Notes: generated from the letters alone by a model not told the origin. 19,402 bases of DNA from an uncultured Flavobacteriales bacterium (GCA_937925455.1 CALEWF010000232.1:1-19402), one strand, 5' to 3'; numbered from the stretch's first letter, positions 1-7,148 are shown. Numbers and translations: made by a program.

Positions 1-39
1 GCTTTGCATAATAACCTGTTATCTATTGCATAATTTGGG
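1..39. repeat. AT-rich TTGCATAAT repeat, copy A (cut by window edge)
   Basis: Right part of a dispersed AT-rich element also found at 310-374 and 10817-10880. The shared part ends in CTATTGCATAATTTGGG. In this copy TTGCATAAT occurs twice, at 4-12 and 27-35 approximately, as a direct repeat. The left end lies outside the window. Function unknown; the similarity to the other two copies is read directly from the sequence. Confidence 0.6.
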
Positions 40-47
40 ATAAATCA

Positions 48-81
48 AAACCTATAAGGTATTTGAAGACCTTATAGGTTT
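48..81. terminator. Perfect 13-bp inverted repeat, possible terminator
   Basis: AAACCTATAAGGT (48-60) and its exact reverse complement (69-81) enclose an 8-nt loop. No clean T-run follows on the plus strand (GAAAAAAC). On the minus strand the hairpin is followed by TGATTTAT. It could end leftward transcription coming from trmH, or rightward transcription of a gene to the left of the window. Direction is not resolved. Confidence 0.5.
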
Positions 82-106
82 GAAAAAACATCTCACCTTC
101 AAATCT

Positions 107-249
107 GCTGCGGATGGAAGTGGAAAGCCCGCAGGGGCGAAGCCCACAGTGCACGGGGTGGCGGGGCTGAGGGCACGAAGACACCGCTACCCCGATGCAA
201 TGTGTGGCTGAGCCCCGAGGACTTGTAACGGACAGCCGCTTAAAGCAGC
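107..249. repeat. 143-bp GC-rich imperfect palindrome, copy 1
   Basis: Begins GCTGC and ends GCAGC. It has the same length as the copy at 7422-7564 and differs from it at about 7 positions (roughly 95% identity). Similarity extends leftward through about 15 bp (CTCAyCTTCAAATCT, 92-106). Internally it folds into a long hairpin: an arm running from CACAG to GGCGG pairs with CCGCTACCCCG plus TGCAATGTG, with an outer GGGGC/GCCCC stem. It contains no credible ORF. It is a non-coding dispersed element, either a MITE/REP-like sequence or a structured RNA. Confidence 0.85.
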
Positions 250-309
250 ATTATTGTAAATAATTTGATGAGAATTTAGAGTTGAACCTAAATGAATATT
301 TCCATTAAA

Positions 310-374
310 CGGCTGTTAATACAGAAATGTAAAGGCTTTACTATATGACGGGTTTTCTATTGCATAATTGGGGG
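310..374. repeat. AT-rich TTGCATAAT repeat, copy C
   Basis: About 65 bp, aligning with 10817-10880 with a few small gaps. Shared blocks include CGGCT, AATACAGAAAT, CTTT, TATATG and the strictly kept GGTTTTCTATTGCATAATT. It ends at the base before the stop codon of leftward trmH (375). The copy at 10817-10880 also sits just past the stop of a leftward gene, so the element may form part of the 3' untranslated region. No terminator-like T-run is obvious. Confidence 0.65.
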
Positions 375-1058
375 TTATTTCGTATTTTTCAAAAATTCAG
401 CTTTTAATTGCTTACGATTACCTGTTACCTGAAAAGCCCATTCAATCATTAAATCTAACTGTTCTTCAGGGCTAAGTTCCCATGAAATAGTTGATTGGCG
501 AAGTTTCCAGATAAGATGATGAAGGCTGATTCCGGCACAAACAGAGATGTTCAAACTTTCTGTAAAACCATACATGGGAACTTTCATATAACCATCACAA
601 AAACTTTGGGCTTCGTGAGACAACCCTTTCTTTTCAGTACCAAATACCAAAGCTACCGGTGAAGATAAATCCATTTCTTCCAGGTTTATATCCTCTTTAT
701 GCGGAGTGGTACCAATGATTCGATATCCTTTATCTTTCAGGGTTTTCAAGCATACCTCTGTATTGTTAGCTTCCTGATGGTTGTACTTATACACTGTTAA
801 CCACTTGGAAGCTCCACGTACAATATCGTGAGCTATTTGAAAGCGATGGGCATTTTCAATCACGTGTATGTCTTGCACTCCAAAACAATCGCAGGTACGA
901 AGCACGGCACTGGCATTGTGTGATTGATACAAATCCTCCAGCACTACCGTGATGTAGCGTGTACGCCCGGAGATAGTAGATAAAAATTTTTGCTGTTTAT
1001 TCTCAGAAATTAACTGAAATAAAAAATCCTTCAGCTTTTGTTTGGTTTCAAAATCCAT
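375..1058 (-). CDS. trmH: TrmH-type tRNA 2'-O-methyltransferase (SPOUT)
   Basis: A 227-residue SpoU/TrmH-family enzyme, expected to methylate the 2'-OH of G18 in tRNA using S-adenosylmethionine. The three family motifs are present: NASAVLRTCDCFGV (48-61, with Arg54 as the likely catalytic arginine), LVFGTEKKGLS (137-147) and VPMYGFTESLNISV (160-173), the last two forming the knotted AdoMet site. Length and the Trp/Glu-rich C-terminal tail match the TrmH subgroup (E. coli TrmH is about 229 aa) rather than the longer RlmB group. The open frame extends 68 codons further upstream, but that part lies inside ndk on the same strand and is not TrmH-like, so the ATG at 1056-1058 is chosen. It is downstream of ndk across a terminator hairpin. 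The Gm18 target is inferred from family membership. Confidence 0.9.
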   Translation of the reverse strand: MDFETKQKLKDFLFQLISENKQQKFLSTISGRTRYITVVLEDLYQSHNASAVLRTCDCFGVQDIHVIENAHRFQIAHDIVRGASKWLTVYKYNHQEANNTEVCLKTLKDKGYRIIGTTPHKEDINLEEMDLSSPVALVFGTEKKGLSHEAQSFCDGYMKVPMYGFTESLNISVCAGISLHHLIWKLRQSTISWELSPEEQLDLMIEWAFQVTGNRKQLKAEFLKNTK

Positions 1059-1062
1059 AAAA

Positions 1063-1092
1063 ACAAAAAAAGGTTGCTGAAAAACAACCTTT
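1063..1092 (-). terminator. Rho-independent terminator of ndk
   Basis: On the minus strand AAAGGTTG and CAACCTTT (1085-1092 / 1069-1076) form a perfect 8-bp stem with an 8-nt loop, followed directly by a T-rich run. It lies between the ndk stop (1108) and the trmH start (1058), leaving only a few bases before the trmH start codon. ndk transcripts should mostly end here, so trmH would depend on readthrough or its own promoter. Confidence 0.8.
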
Positions 1093-1107
1093 GATTGAAA
1101 AGAATGG

Positions 1108-1530
1108 TTATTCAAAGATTTCGAGCTTAGAAAAGAAAAATGCTGATTCGATAGCTGCATTTTCATCACTATCAGAACCATGAATAGCATTGGCTGCAAT
1201 AGATTGCGCATACTTACGGCGGATGGTTCCTTCTTCCGCTTTTTGCGGGTCGGTAGCACCAATGAGTTTTCTAAATGATTCTACCGCATTTTCTTTTTCA
1301 AGAATAGCGGCAACAATCGGCCCTGACGACATGTATTCAACCAATTCTCTGTAAAATGGACGCTCCCGGTGTACTGCATAAAACTCACCGGCTTTTTCAG
1401 GGGTTAAACGGGTGTATTTCATGGCAACTACCCTAAACCCATCTGTAATAATATCGTTTAAAATGGCTCCTGTGTGTCCGTTTTGTACGGCATCGGGCTT
1501 AATCATGGTAAATGTTCTTTTTCCGCTCAT
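1108..1530 (-). CDS. ndk: Nucleoside diphosphate kinase
   Basis: A 140-residue cytoplasmic NDP kinase that moves the gamma phosphate from ATP to NDPs and dNDPs through a phosphohistidine. The active-site motif NAIHGSDS places the catalytic His at residue 117. The N-terminal TFTMIKPDAV block and the ERPFY segment are typical, and the length is normal for the family. The start at 1530 gives MSGKRTFTMIKP, which matches the family start. It is divergent from nrnA with about 100 bp between, and followed by its own terminator. Confidence 0.97.
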   Translation of the reverse strand: MSGKRTFTMIKPDAVQNGHTGAILNDIITDGFRVVAMKYTRLTPEKAGEFYAVHRERPFYRELVEYMSSGPIVAAILEKENAVESFRKLIGATDPQKAEEGTIRRKYAQSIAANAIHGSDSDENAAIESAFFFSKLEIFE

Positions 1531-1579
1531 TTCTTGAATGTTTTTAAATACCTAACTTTACGTTTTGTAAATCAGGGTG

Positions 1580-1606
1580 CAAAAGTAATAAAATAGCAGC
1601 ACAACA
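1580..1606 (-). promoter_or_regulatory. Predicted Bacteroidota-type promoter for ndk
   Basis: On the minus strand there is a perfect TAnnTTTG box (TACTTTTG, plus-strand 1580-1587), with a TTG-containing -33 region (TGTTGTG, 1600-1606) upstream. Transcription would start near 1573, giving a leader of about 40 nt before the ndk start at 1530. Consensus match only. Confidence 0.55.
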
Positions 1607-1634
1607 TTCGTTAAACCATTTATATTTATTCAAC

Positions 1635-2660
1635 TTGAAAAACACTTCAATTCTTAGACATATTCTCAAACTCCGTACAAGTAAGCAGGTGGTTGTTATT
1701 CCACACAAAGCGCCTGATGGCGATGCCATTGGTTCTTCGTTGGCTTTAATGCATTTGTTAGATAAAGCAGATGTACCTACACACGTAGTAGTGGAAGATG
1801 CTTTTCCCTACTTTTTGGATTTCTTACCCGGAGCAGAAAACATAATTATCTGGGATAAAAACAAAGCAGAGGCTGAGACGCTCATTCAATATGCTGATTG
1901 CATCATATCTTCAGATTACGGACAATTAAGCCGTTGCGGAAAATTAGAAAAATATGTTCGGGCTAACCCTTGCTTGAAAATTATGATTGACCACCATCCG
2001 CATCCGGAAACCGAATCGTATGATTTTTTGTTTCACGATGTAGCTTCGAGCAGTACCTGTGAACTGGTGTTTCTTTTTTATGAACAATTCTTTTCAGATA
2101 TAGCCTTAGATAAAAGCATTGCTACGTGCATATACACCGGATTAGTTACCGATACGGGGTGCTTTAGGCATGCTCTGCGGCCACAAACGTTTGATACAGC
2201 CTCAGCTTTATTAAAAACTGGTATCGAAACAGAACACATTATCACCAAAATATTTGATGTAAACACTCCTCAACGCTTGAAATTGCTTGGTTTTTGCCTG
2301 AATGAAAAAATGGTTATATTGCCTGAATACAAAACTGCATATATTCATCTTTCAGGCGAAGAACTTCGTTCATTTGGTGTAAAAAAGGGCGATACCGAAG
2401 GAATTGTAAATTATACACTAAGCATAGAAGGAATTATTTTTGGAGCATTTTTCTACGAACGGGAAGATGGCACTACAAAAATTTCGTTTCGCTCCAAAAG
2501 TACGTTCCCTGCGAATGAATTTTCTTCGCGTTTCTTTGACGGTGGTGGACACCGCAATGCTGCCGGAGGCCAATATGTAGGGCCGGTAAATTTAGCAGTA
2601 AAACATTTTTTAAAATGCTTGCCACAATACAAATCTGTTTTAGAAAGTTTACATCTGTGA
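1635..2660 (+). CDS. nrnA: DHH/DHHA1 phosphoesterase, NrnA type
   Basis: A 341-residue DHH-superfamily phosphoesterase. NrnA-type enzymes degrade very short RNAs (nanoRNA) and dephosphorylate pAp; some relatives cleave c-di-AMP-derived pApA. Visible features: PHKAPDGDAIGSS (metal-binding, residues 23-35), TGLVTDTGCFRH (168-179), the DHH motif IDHHPHP (118-124), and the DHHA1 substrate motif GGGHRNAAGG (303-312). The start is TTG at 1635: no ATG lies in frame between the upstream stop region and the essential DGD motif, so a non-ATG start is required (a later GTG at 1689 is the other option). It overlaps the next gene by one base (TGATG), suggesting translational coupling. The exact substrate is not determinable here. 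Confidence 0.88.
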   Translation: MKNTSILRHILKLRTSKQVVVIPHKAPDGDAIGSSLALMHLLDKADVPTHVVVEDAFPYFLDFLPGAENIIIWDKNKAEAETLIQYADCIISSDYGQLSRCGKLEKYVRANPCLKIMIDHHPHPETESYDFLFHDVASSSTCELVFLFYEQFFSDIALDKSIATCIYTGLVTDTGCFRHALRPQTFDTASALLKTGIETEHIITKIFDVNTPQRLKLLGFCLNEKMVILPEYKTAYIHLSGEELRSFGVKKGDTEGIVNYTLSIEGIIFGAFFYEREDGTTKISFRSKSTFPANEFSSRFFDGGGHRNAAGGQYVGPVNLAVKHFLKCLPQYKSVLESLHL

Positions 2661-3217
2661 TGCATACTAAACTGATTATCTTTCTTCTAAGCTTATTAGC
2701 TATTGCGGGATGTAAAGAAAAAATTCATCAACCCGTAAAGGAAATTAATATGAACGAATTGAAGGAGCCGTTGATGAATGTAAACCGAAAAATCAGTCGG
2801 GAAGAAAAGCTTGCCATTGATGGCTATGTAAAACGCCGTAACTGGAATATGACAGAAACCGGAACCGGTGTTCGATACATGATTATTGAACAGGGGAGCG
2901 AAGAAACTCCGGCTAGTGGCGATGTGGTGATTATTGACTTTGAAATATCATTGCTGGACGGAACCGTATGTTATACATCAAAAGAATCAGGGCCTGAACA
3001 TTTTGTAGTAGATTACGACAATGTAGAAAGTGGCATGAACGAAGCCATTAAATACTTACACAAAGGCGATAAAGCCATCATCATCATTCCATCACACCGA
3101 GCTTTTGGGCTGGCCGGCGATATGGCTAAAATTCCACCGTTTTCCACAGTGATTTATAAGATTCAGGTATTAGAAATAATTCCTAAACAAAAAAAAGATG
3201 ATTCGATTAGTAAGTAG
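2660..3217 (+). CDS. FKBP-type peptidyl-prolyl isomerase lipoprotein (GldI-like)
   Basis: A 185-residue predicted lipoprotein. The N-terminal hydrophobic segment ends in LLAIAGC, so lipidation is expected at Cys18. One FKBP-type domain lies at roughly 75-175, with the IIPSHRAFGLAGDMAKIPPFS block where the family has its Tyr-Gly loop (here Phe149-Gly150). In the flavobacterial gliding/T9SS machinery the FKBP lipoprotein GldI has this architecture and these neighbours, but the link is by resemblance only. The ATG at 2660 is chosen because it gives a lipoprotein signal; an upstream in-frame start at 2615 would lie inside nrnA. Its 3' end overlaps the next gene by 20 bases. Confidence 0.85.
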   Translation: MHTKLIIFLLSLLAIAGCKEKIHQPVKEINMNELKEPLMNVNRKISREEKLAIDGYVKRRNWNMTETGTGVRYMIIEQGSEETPASGDVVIIDFEISLLDGTVCYTSKESGPEHFVVDYDNVESGMNEAIKYLHKGDKAIIIIPSHRAFGLAGDMAKIPPFSTVIYKIQVLEIIPKQKKDDSISK

Positions 3218-4058
3218 TTTTCTGCCGATTTTATTCTTCATTTCATGCAATCAGGGACCATGGAAAGGCTTTACGAAAATCTCAAACCAAGCCGGATACC
3301 GGATTATTGTTGACTTAGATACAGGGGTAGCTACCGGACAAGGAATTTATATGTTAGGATATGCTCAAATTAGAAATGCAAACGATTCGCTGATTGATGA
3401 CCCGTTTTTACGCGAAGGATTTTATTTACAAGTACCATTAAACACTACTGATACCAGCGATTTTATACAAGCACTGAAAAAATTAACTTCAGGCGATAGT
3501 GCCATCATAAAAATGCAAGCCAATGCTTTTTTTAGCTTACCCTCTTTTCGGCAGCCTCTTCCTCCAAATGTTGATTCTGGTTCATTTATCCAAATCCATA
3601 TACGAGTTGACCAGTTAATGGATGAAGAGCGTTATAATACCTGGCTCGAAGACAAAGAAAATCATGATAGAGCCTATGCATATAAGCAATTTCAGGAATA
3701 CCTGCGGCTCAATAACATAGAAGGAGAGCCGGTGGGTTCCGGTATTTACATGATTACCGAAATTCCGGGCAAAGGAAAAAGTCCGAAATACGGCTCGGAA
3801 GTAACCATTCATCTTATGGGAATTACGTTTAGCGGGCAAGAAATAACTAATACTTATCTCTCAGGTCAGCCGTGGACTTTTGTATTGGGCAGCGGAGCCG
3901 TCTCCCAAGGGCTGGATGAGGGCATCAGTCGAATGCACAAGGGCGAAAAATGCAGAATCATTGTGCCATACTACCTGGCGTATGGAAAAGGAGGAATGCC
4001 CCCCCTCATTCCTCCATATACTCACATGATATACGTGGTTGAGTTGCTTAATTTTTAA
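3198..4058 (+). CDS. FKBP-type peptidyl-prolyl isomerase lipoprotein, two-domain
   Basis: A 286-residue predicted lipoprotein (FFISC, Cys17). The C-terminal domain (about 180-286) is FKBP-like, with a clear LAYGKGGMPPLIPPYTHMIYVVEL block that includes the usual Tyr-Gly and IPP residues. The N-terminal part (about 35-140) resembles a second, degenerate FKBP domain: it keeps a GD-containing strand (TSGDSAIIKM) and a terminal beta strand but has lost the YG loop. In the C-terminal domain the usual Phe-Asp pair of the active site is not seen (ITNTY in its place), so catalytic activity is uncertain. Overlapping starts and ends with the preceding FKBP gene imply one transcript; likely a periplasm-facing foldase or scaffold. 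Confidence 0.8.
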   Translation: MIRLVSSFLPILFFISCNQGPWKGFTKISNQAGYRIIVDLDTGVATGQGIYMLGYAQIRNANDSLIDDPFLREGFYLQVPLNTTDTSDFIQALKKLTSGDSAIIKMQANAFFSLPSFRQPLPPNVDSGSFIQIHIRVDQLMDEERYNTWLEDKENHDRAYAYKQFQEYLRLNNIEGEPVGSGIYMITEIPGKGKSPKYGSEVTIHLMGITFSGQEITNTYLSGQPWTFVLGSGAVSQGLDEGISRMHKGEKCRIIVPYYLAYGKGGMPPLIPPYTHMIYVVELLNF

Positions 4059-4115
4059 AAATTCTAATTCGTATTCTAAAAATTCGACGGTAAGTTCCGT
4101 TATTTGGTGATCAAA

Positions 4116-5090
4116 ATGCAATCCATGTTACGAATTGTTTTTATGGGTACACCTGGTTTTGCCGTACCCACCCTGGAAAAATTATTGGAAGCGGGCAAAC
4201 AAGTAGTCGCTGTAATTACAGCCCCAGACCGCCCGGCTGGACGTGGCCAACAAATACAATATTCTGAAGTAAAACAATATGCAGTGAAGCACGGTATTCC
4301 AATATTGCAACCTGAAAAATTAAAAGACCCTGCATTCCTCGAAGCGTATTATGCACTTCAACCCGATTTAAACATTGTCGTTGCCTTTCGGATGCTTCCT
4401 GAAGCTGTTTGGGCTTATCCTAAATATGGCACGATTAATCTTCATGCTTCTCTCCTACCCCAATACCGAGGTGCAGCCCCCATTAACAGAGCTATAATGA
4501 ATGGTGAAAAACAAACCGGACTTACTACATTTTTTATCGAAAAAGAAATTGACACAGGGAAGATTATTCTGCAACAAAAAATGGATATTGGTGACGAAGA
4601 AACAGCCGGTGAATTACACGACCGAATGATGCATATTGGGGCTGAAATGGTACTAAAAACCGTTGAAATGATTGAAAACGGGGAAGTTTGTTCAATTGAA
4701 CAAAATCAAATTATTGAAAATGAAAATATTAAATTAAAACTTGCCCCAAAAATCTTCAAAGACGATTGTAAAATCAACTGGAATAATCCACTTATTACTA
4801 TACACAACCAAATCAGAGGGCTTAGTCCATATCCTGCTGCATTTACAATACTTACAGGAGACAATTTTCCTGAAACCCCTTTAAAAATATACAAATCAAG
4901 CATAAAACACTTTGAAAACCTTGAAGAATCAAGCACTATAGGAACTGATGGAAAAAACTCCATCTGGGTAAATCACCCCGATGGTGCATTATACATAGAA
5001 GAACTTCAACTGGCCGGAAGAAAACGTTTAAAAGCAGATGAATTTCTCCGTGGGTTTCCTTTATTAACAGGGAGATGGAAGGTAAAATAG
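4116..5090 (+). CDS. fmt: Methionyl-tRNA formyltransferase
   Basis: 324 residues; formylates Met-tRNA(fMet) using 10-formyl-THF for translation initiation. The N-terminal Rossmann domain starts LRIVFMGTPGFAVP, followed by PDRPAGRG. The catalytic triad is Asn108, His110 (INLHASLLP) and Asp146 (EIDTGKI); with the start at 4116 these numbers coincide with the E. coli enzyme. The C-terminal tRNA-binding domain begins around 205 (KLAPKIFKDDCKINW...GLSPYPAAF). Alternative starts are ATG 4125 or TTG 4104. It lies 57 nt after the FKBP genes and probably belongs to the same rightward unit. Fully intact. Confidence 0.95.
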   Translation: MQSMLRIVFMGTPGFAVPTLEKLLEAGKQVVAVITAPDRPAGRGQQIQYSEVKQYAVKHGIPILQPEKLKDPAFLEAYYALQPDLNIVVAFRMLPEAVWAYPKYGTINLHASLLPQYRGAAPINRAIMNGEKQTGLTTFFIEKEIDTGKIILQQKMDIGDEETAGELHDRMMHIGAEMVLKTVEMIENGEVCSIEQNQIIENENIKLKLAPKIFKDDCKINWNNPLITIHNQIRGLSPYPAAFTILTGDNFPETPLKIYKSSIKHFENLEESSTIGTDGKNSIWVNHPDGALYIEELQLAGRKRLKADEFLRGFPLLTGRWKVK

Positions 5091-5102
5091 TCGTCAATGC
5101 TG

Positions 5103-5131
5103 GGTTTTATAGGATATACACTCATAAAACC
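5103..5131 (+). terminator. Inverted repeat after fmt, weak terminator candidate
   Basis: GGTTTTAT (5103-5110) and ATAAAACC (5124-5131) form an 8-bp stem with a 13-nt loop, 13 bases after the fmt stop. No T-run follows, so intrinsic termination is uncertain; it may simply stabilise the mRNA 3' end. Confidence 0.35.
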
Positions 5132-5225
5132 TGTTAATATCTAATGATAATAGGGAATACAGATCAAGGTAATTAACAAAGCCCTTATTTTATCAACATT
5201 ACAGCATTTTTCTAGTCTCAAACGC

Positions 5226-5254
5226 TTGAAATTTCAAAGCACCCCATATATTTG
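5226..5254 (+). promoter_or_regulatory. Predicted promoter for the HU gene
   Basis: Perfect -7 box TATATTTG (5247-5254) with TTG at 5226-5228, 18 nt upstream, matching the Bacteroidota TTTG/TAnnTTTG promoter form. Predicted transcription start is near 5261, leaving a leader of about 37 nt. A 12-bp palindrome TTGAAATTTCAA (5226-5237) overlaps the -33 region and could be an operator. Confidence 0.65.
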
Positions 5255-5297
5255 CCCTCGGTTAAACCAATTGTATAACTTACTAAACTTCTAAATT

Positions 5298-5570
5298 ATG
5301 AACAAAGCAGAATTAATCGACGCAATCGCAGCAGAAGCTGGATTATCAAAAGCTGATGCTAAAAGAGCTTTAGATGCATTCATTACATCTACTACTAAAG
5401 CTCTTAAAAAAGGAGACCGTGTAGCATTGGTTGGTTTCGGCTCTTGGAGTGTAGCTAAAAGGGCTGCACGTACTGGCCGTAACCCACAAACCGGCAAAGA
5501 AATTAAAATCGCTGCTAAAAAAGTGGTAAAATTCAAAGCCGGTGCTGAATTAGCTGGAGCAATTAAATAA
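5298..5570 (+). CDS. HU-family DNA-binding protein
   Basis: A 90-residue histone-like nucleoid protein that binds and bends DNA as a dimer. The N-terminal helices MNKAELIDAIAAEAGLSKADA and the DNA-binding arm with GRNPQTGKEIKIAA (with the Pro that intercalates into DNA) are classic, and the length is exact for HU. Codon use is biased toward a small codon set (GCT/GCA Ala, AAA Lys), as expected of a highly expressed gene. It is a single-gene unit with its own promoter and a strong terminator. Confidence 0.97.
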   Translation: MNKAELIDAIAAEAGLSKADAKRALDAFITSTTKALKKGDRVALVGFGSWSVAKRAARTGRNPQTGKEIKIAAKKVVKFKAGAELAGAIK

Positions 5571-5592
5571 TCTTATTGCTTCGAAAAATTTA

Positions 5593-5626
5593 CCAAAACC
5601 CCGCCTCAAGCGGGGTTTTGGTTTTA
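5593..5626 (+). terminator. Rho-independent terminator of HU
   Basis: CCAAAACCCCGC (5593-5604) pairs perfectly over 12 bp with GCGGGGTTTTGG (5610-5621) around a 5-nt loop, followed by TTTTATTAT. A textbook intrinsic terminator starting 22 nt after the HU stop. Confidence 0.95.
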
Positions 5627-5686
5627 TTATCTTATACTAATCATTGTATTTATTTTTTTCAGTTTTTTGTTTCAGAAATACAAGGC

Positions 5687-6712
5687 ATGAAAAATACCGC
5701 CGTTGTTATATTAAATTGGAACGGAGCAGCATTGCTACGGCGGTTTCTTCCTTCCGTAATTGAACATAGCCGGCAGGAAGCCACTATTTGGGTGGCGGAT
5801 AATGCTTCAACCGATGAATCAATCCAAATACTCCAATCAGAATTTCCGGAAGTTCAGATTTTACAGCTGGATAAAAACTACGGATTTGCCGGCGGATATA
5901 ACCGGGCACTTCAAGCCATAAAAGCGGAGTATTATGTGTTGCTAAATTCTGATGTAGAAGTTACGCCCGGTTGGCTAACTCCTATCCTACGGCAGTTTGA
6001 GTTACAACCAGACTTAGGAGCCTGCCAACCCATCATTCGTTCGTGGCACCACAAAGATGCTTTTGAGTATGCCGGTGCTGCCGGAGGTTTTATTGATTAT
6101 TTAGGATATCCGTTTTGCCGTGGCAGAATCTTCGATACCATCGAATATGACGAGGGGCAGTACAATACTCCGCTGGAAATTTTTTGGGCTTCGGGAGCTG
6201 CTTTTTTTGTTCGCAGTGAAGTATATCATGCCTGCGGCGGATTAGATGATGAATTTTTTGCCCACATGGAAGAAATTGATTTATGCTGGCGCATGAAAAA
6301 CCGCGGATGGAAAATTACCTGCGAACCACAATCTATCGTGTATCATGTGGGCGGTGGTACCCTACATCAACTCTCACCTCGAAAAACATTTCTCAACTTT
6401 CGGAATAATCTGAATTTATTGCTCAAAAACCTTCCCGCCAGTCGGCTCATTCCCATTTTGTTTATTCGCATGGTGCTTGATGGCCTCGCTGCCTTTGCTT
6501 TTTTGTTTCAATATAAAGGGCACTTGCATTTTTTGGCAGTTCTCAAAGCACATCTACATTTTTACAAAGGCTTTGTATTGCATTACAAAAAACGAAAACA
6601 AGCCCAACCGGCTTCTGTTTCGCAAATCTATCAGCGAAGCATACTGTGGGATTATCACATCAAAAAAAGAAAAAAATTCAGCCAATTGCCCCGCCGTTAT
6701 TTTTCTTCCTGA
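5687..6712 (+). CDS. Glycosyltransferase family 2 protein
   Basis: 341 residues with a GT-A fold. VVILNWNG opens the nucleotide-sugar site (residues 6-13), VADNASTDES follows, NSDVEV holds the metal-binding DxD, and EEIDLCWRMKNRGW carries the likely catalytic acid region of rhamnosyltransferase-like GT2 enzymes. Hydrophobic stretches after about residue 245 suggest membrane association. It probably builds a cell-surface polysaccharide, but donor and acceptor cannot be told. The frame is open from 5576, but that stretch crosses the HU terminator and lacks homology, so the ATG at 5687 is chosen. Its last 16 bases overlap the convergent aroQ gene. Confidence 0.88.
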   Translation: MKNTAVVILNWNGAALLRRFLPSVIEHSRQEATIWVADNASTDESIQILQSEFPEVQILQLDKNYGFAGGYNRALQAIKAEYYVLLNSDVEVTPGWLTPILRQFELQPDLGACQPIIRSWHHKDAFEYAGAAGGFIDYLGYPFCRGRIFDTIEYDEGQYNTPLEIFWASGAAFFVRSEVYHACGGLDDEFFAHMEEIDLCWRMKNRGWKITCEPQSIVYHVGGGTLHQLSPRKTFLNFRNNLNLLLKNLPASRLIPILFIRMVLDGLAAFAFLFQYKGHLHFLAVLKAHLHFYKGFVLHYKKRKQAQPASVSQIYQRSILWDYHIKKRKKFSQLPRRYFSS

Positions 6713-7131
6713 TAAAATCGCAACAAGTATTCTGCCGCCAAGCGGTACGAATCAAGCCCAAACCCGGTAATAATCCCCAACGCATGCGGTGCTAACAACA
6801 AGGTATGCCTTACAGCTTCCCGACTGTAAATATTAGAAACATGCACTTCTACAAACCTGGCATTAACGGCTTTCACAGCATCGGCAAGCGCTACGGAAGT
6901 ATGGCTATACCCACCGGCATTTATAATCAGCAGATACCCTTTTTGAGTATATTCATGCACAAAATTGATAAGCTCCCCTTCCAGGTTACTTTGTACATGT
7001 ATAAATTTTATATTTGGAAAAGCTGCATGTAACGTTGCAAGCACATGCTCCATGCCCTTTGAACCATAGATGGAAGGTTCACGCGTTCCGAGTAAATTTA
7101 AATTCGGTCCGTTGATAATGCAAATTTTCAT
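6697..7131 (-). CDS. aroQ: Type II 3-dehydroquinate dehydratase
   Basis: 144 residues, the usual size for the small dodecameric type II enzyme of the shikimate pathway (3-dehydroquinate to 3-dehydroshikimate). Motifs: INGPNLNLLGTREP at the N-terminus, catalytic Tyr22 (PSIYGS), NAGGYSHTSVALADA, and EVHVSNIYSREAVRH. Intact. It converges on and overlaps the GT2 gene by 16 bases and is divergent from xerD, an arrangement familiar in Bacteroidota. Confidence 0.95.
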   Translation of the reverse strand: MKICIINGPNLNLLGTREPSIYGSKGMEHVLATLHAAFPNIKFIHVQSNLEGELINFVHEYTQKGYLLIINAGGYSHTSVALADAVKAVNARFVEVHVSNIYSREAVRHTLLLAPHALGIITGFGLDSYRLAAEYLLRFYQEEK

Positions 7132-7148
7132 GGCGTGTCAATGAAGTT

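Noticed and set aside
1059..1262. 68-codon upstream extension of trmH
   Set aside because: It lies within ndk on the same strand and across the ndk terminator; the TrmH family begins at the ATG at 1058.
5576..5686. N-terminal extension of the glycosyltransferase frame
   Set aside because: It reads through the HU terminator and adds no GT2-like sequence before MKNTAVVILNWNG.
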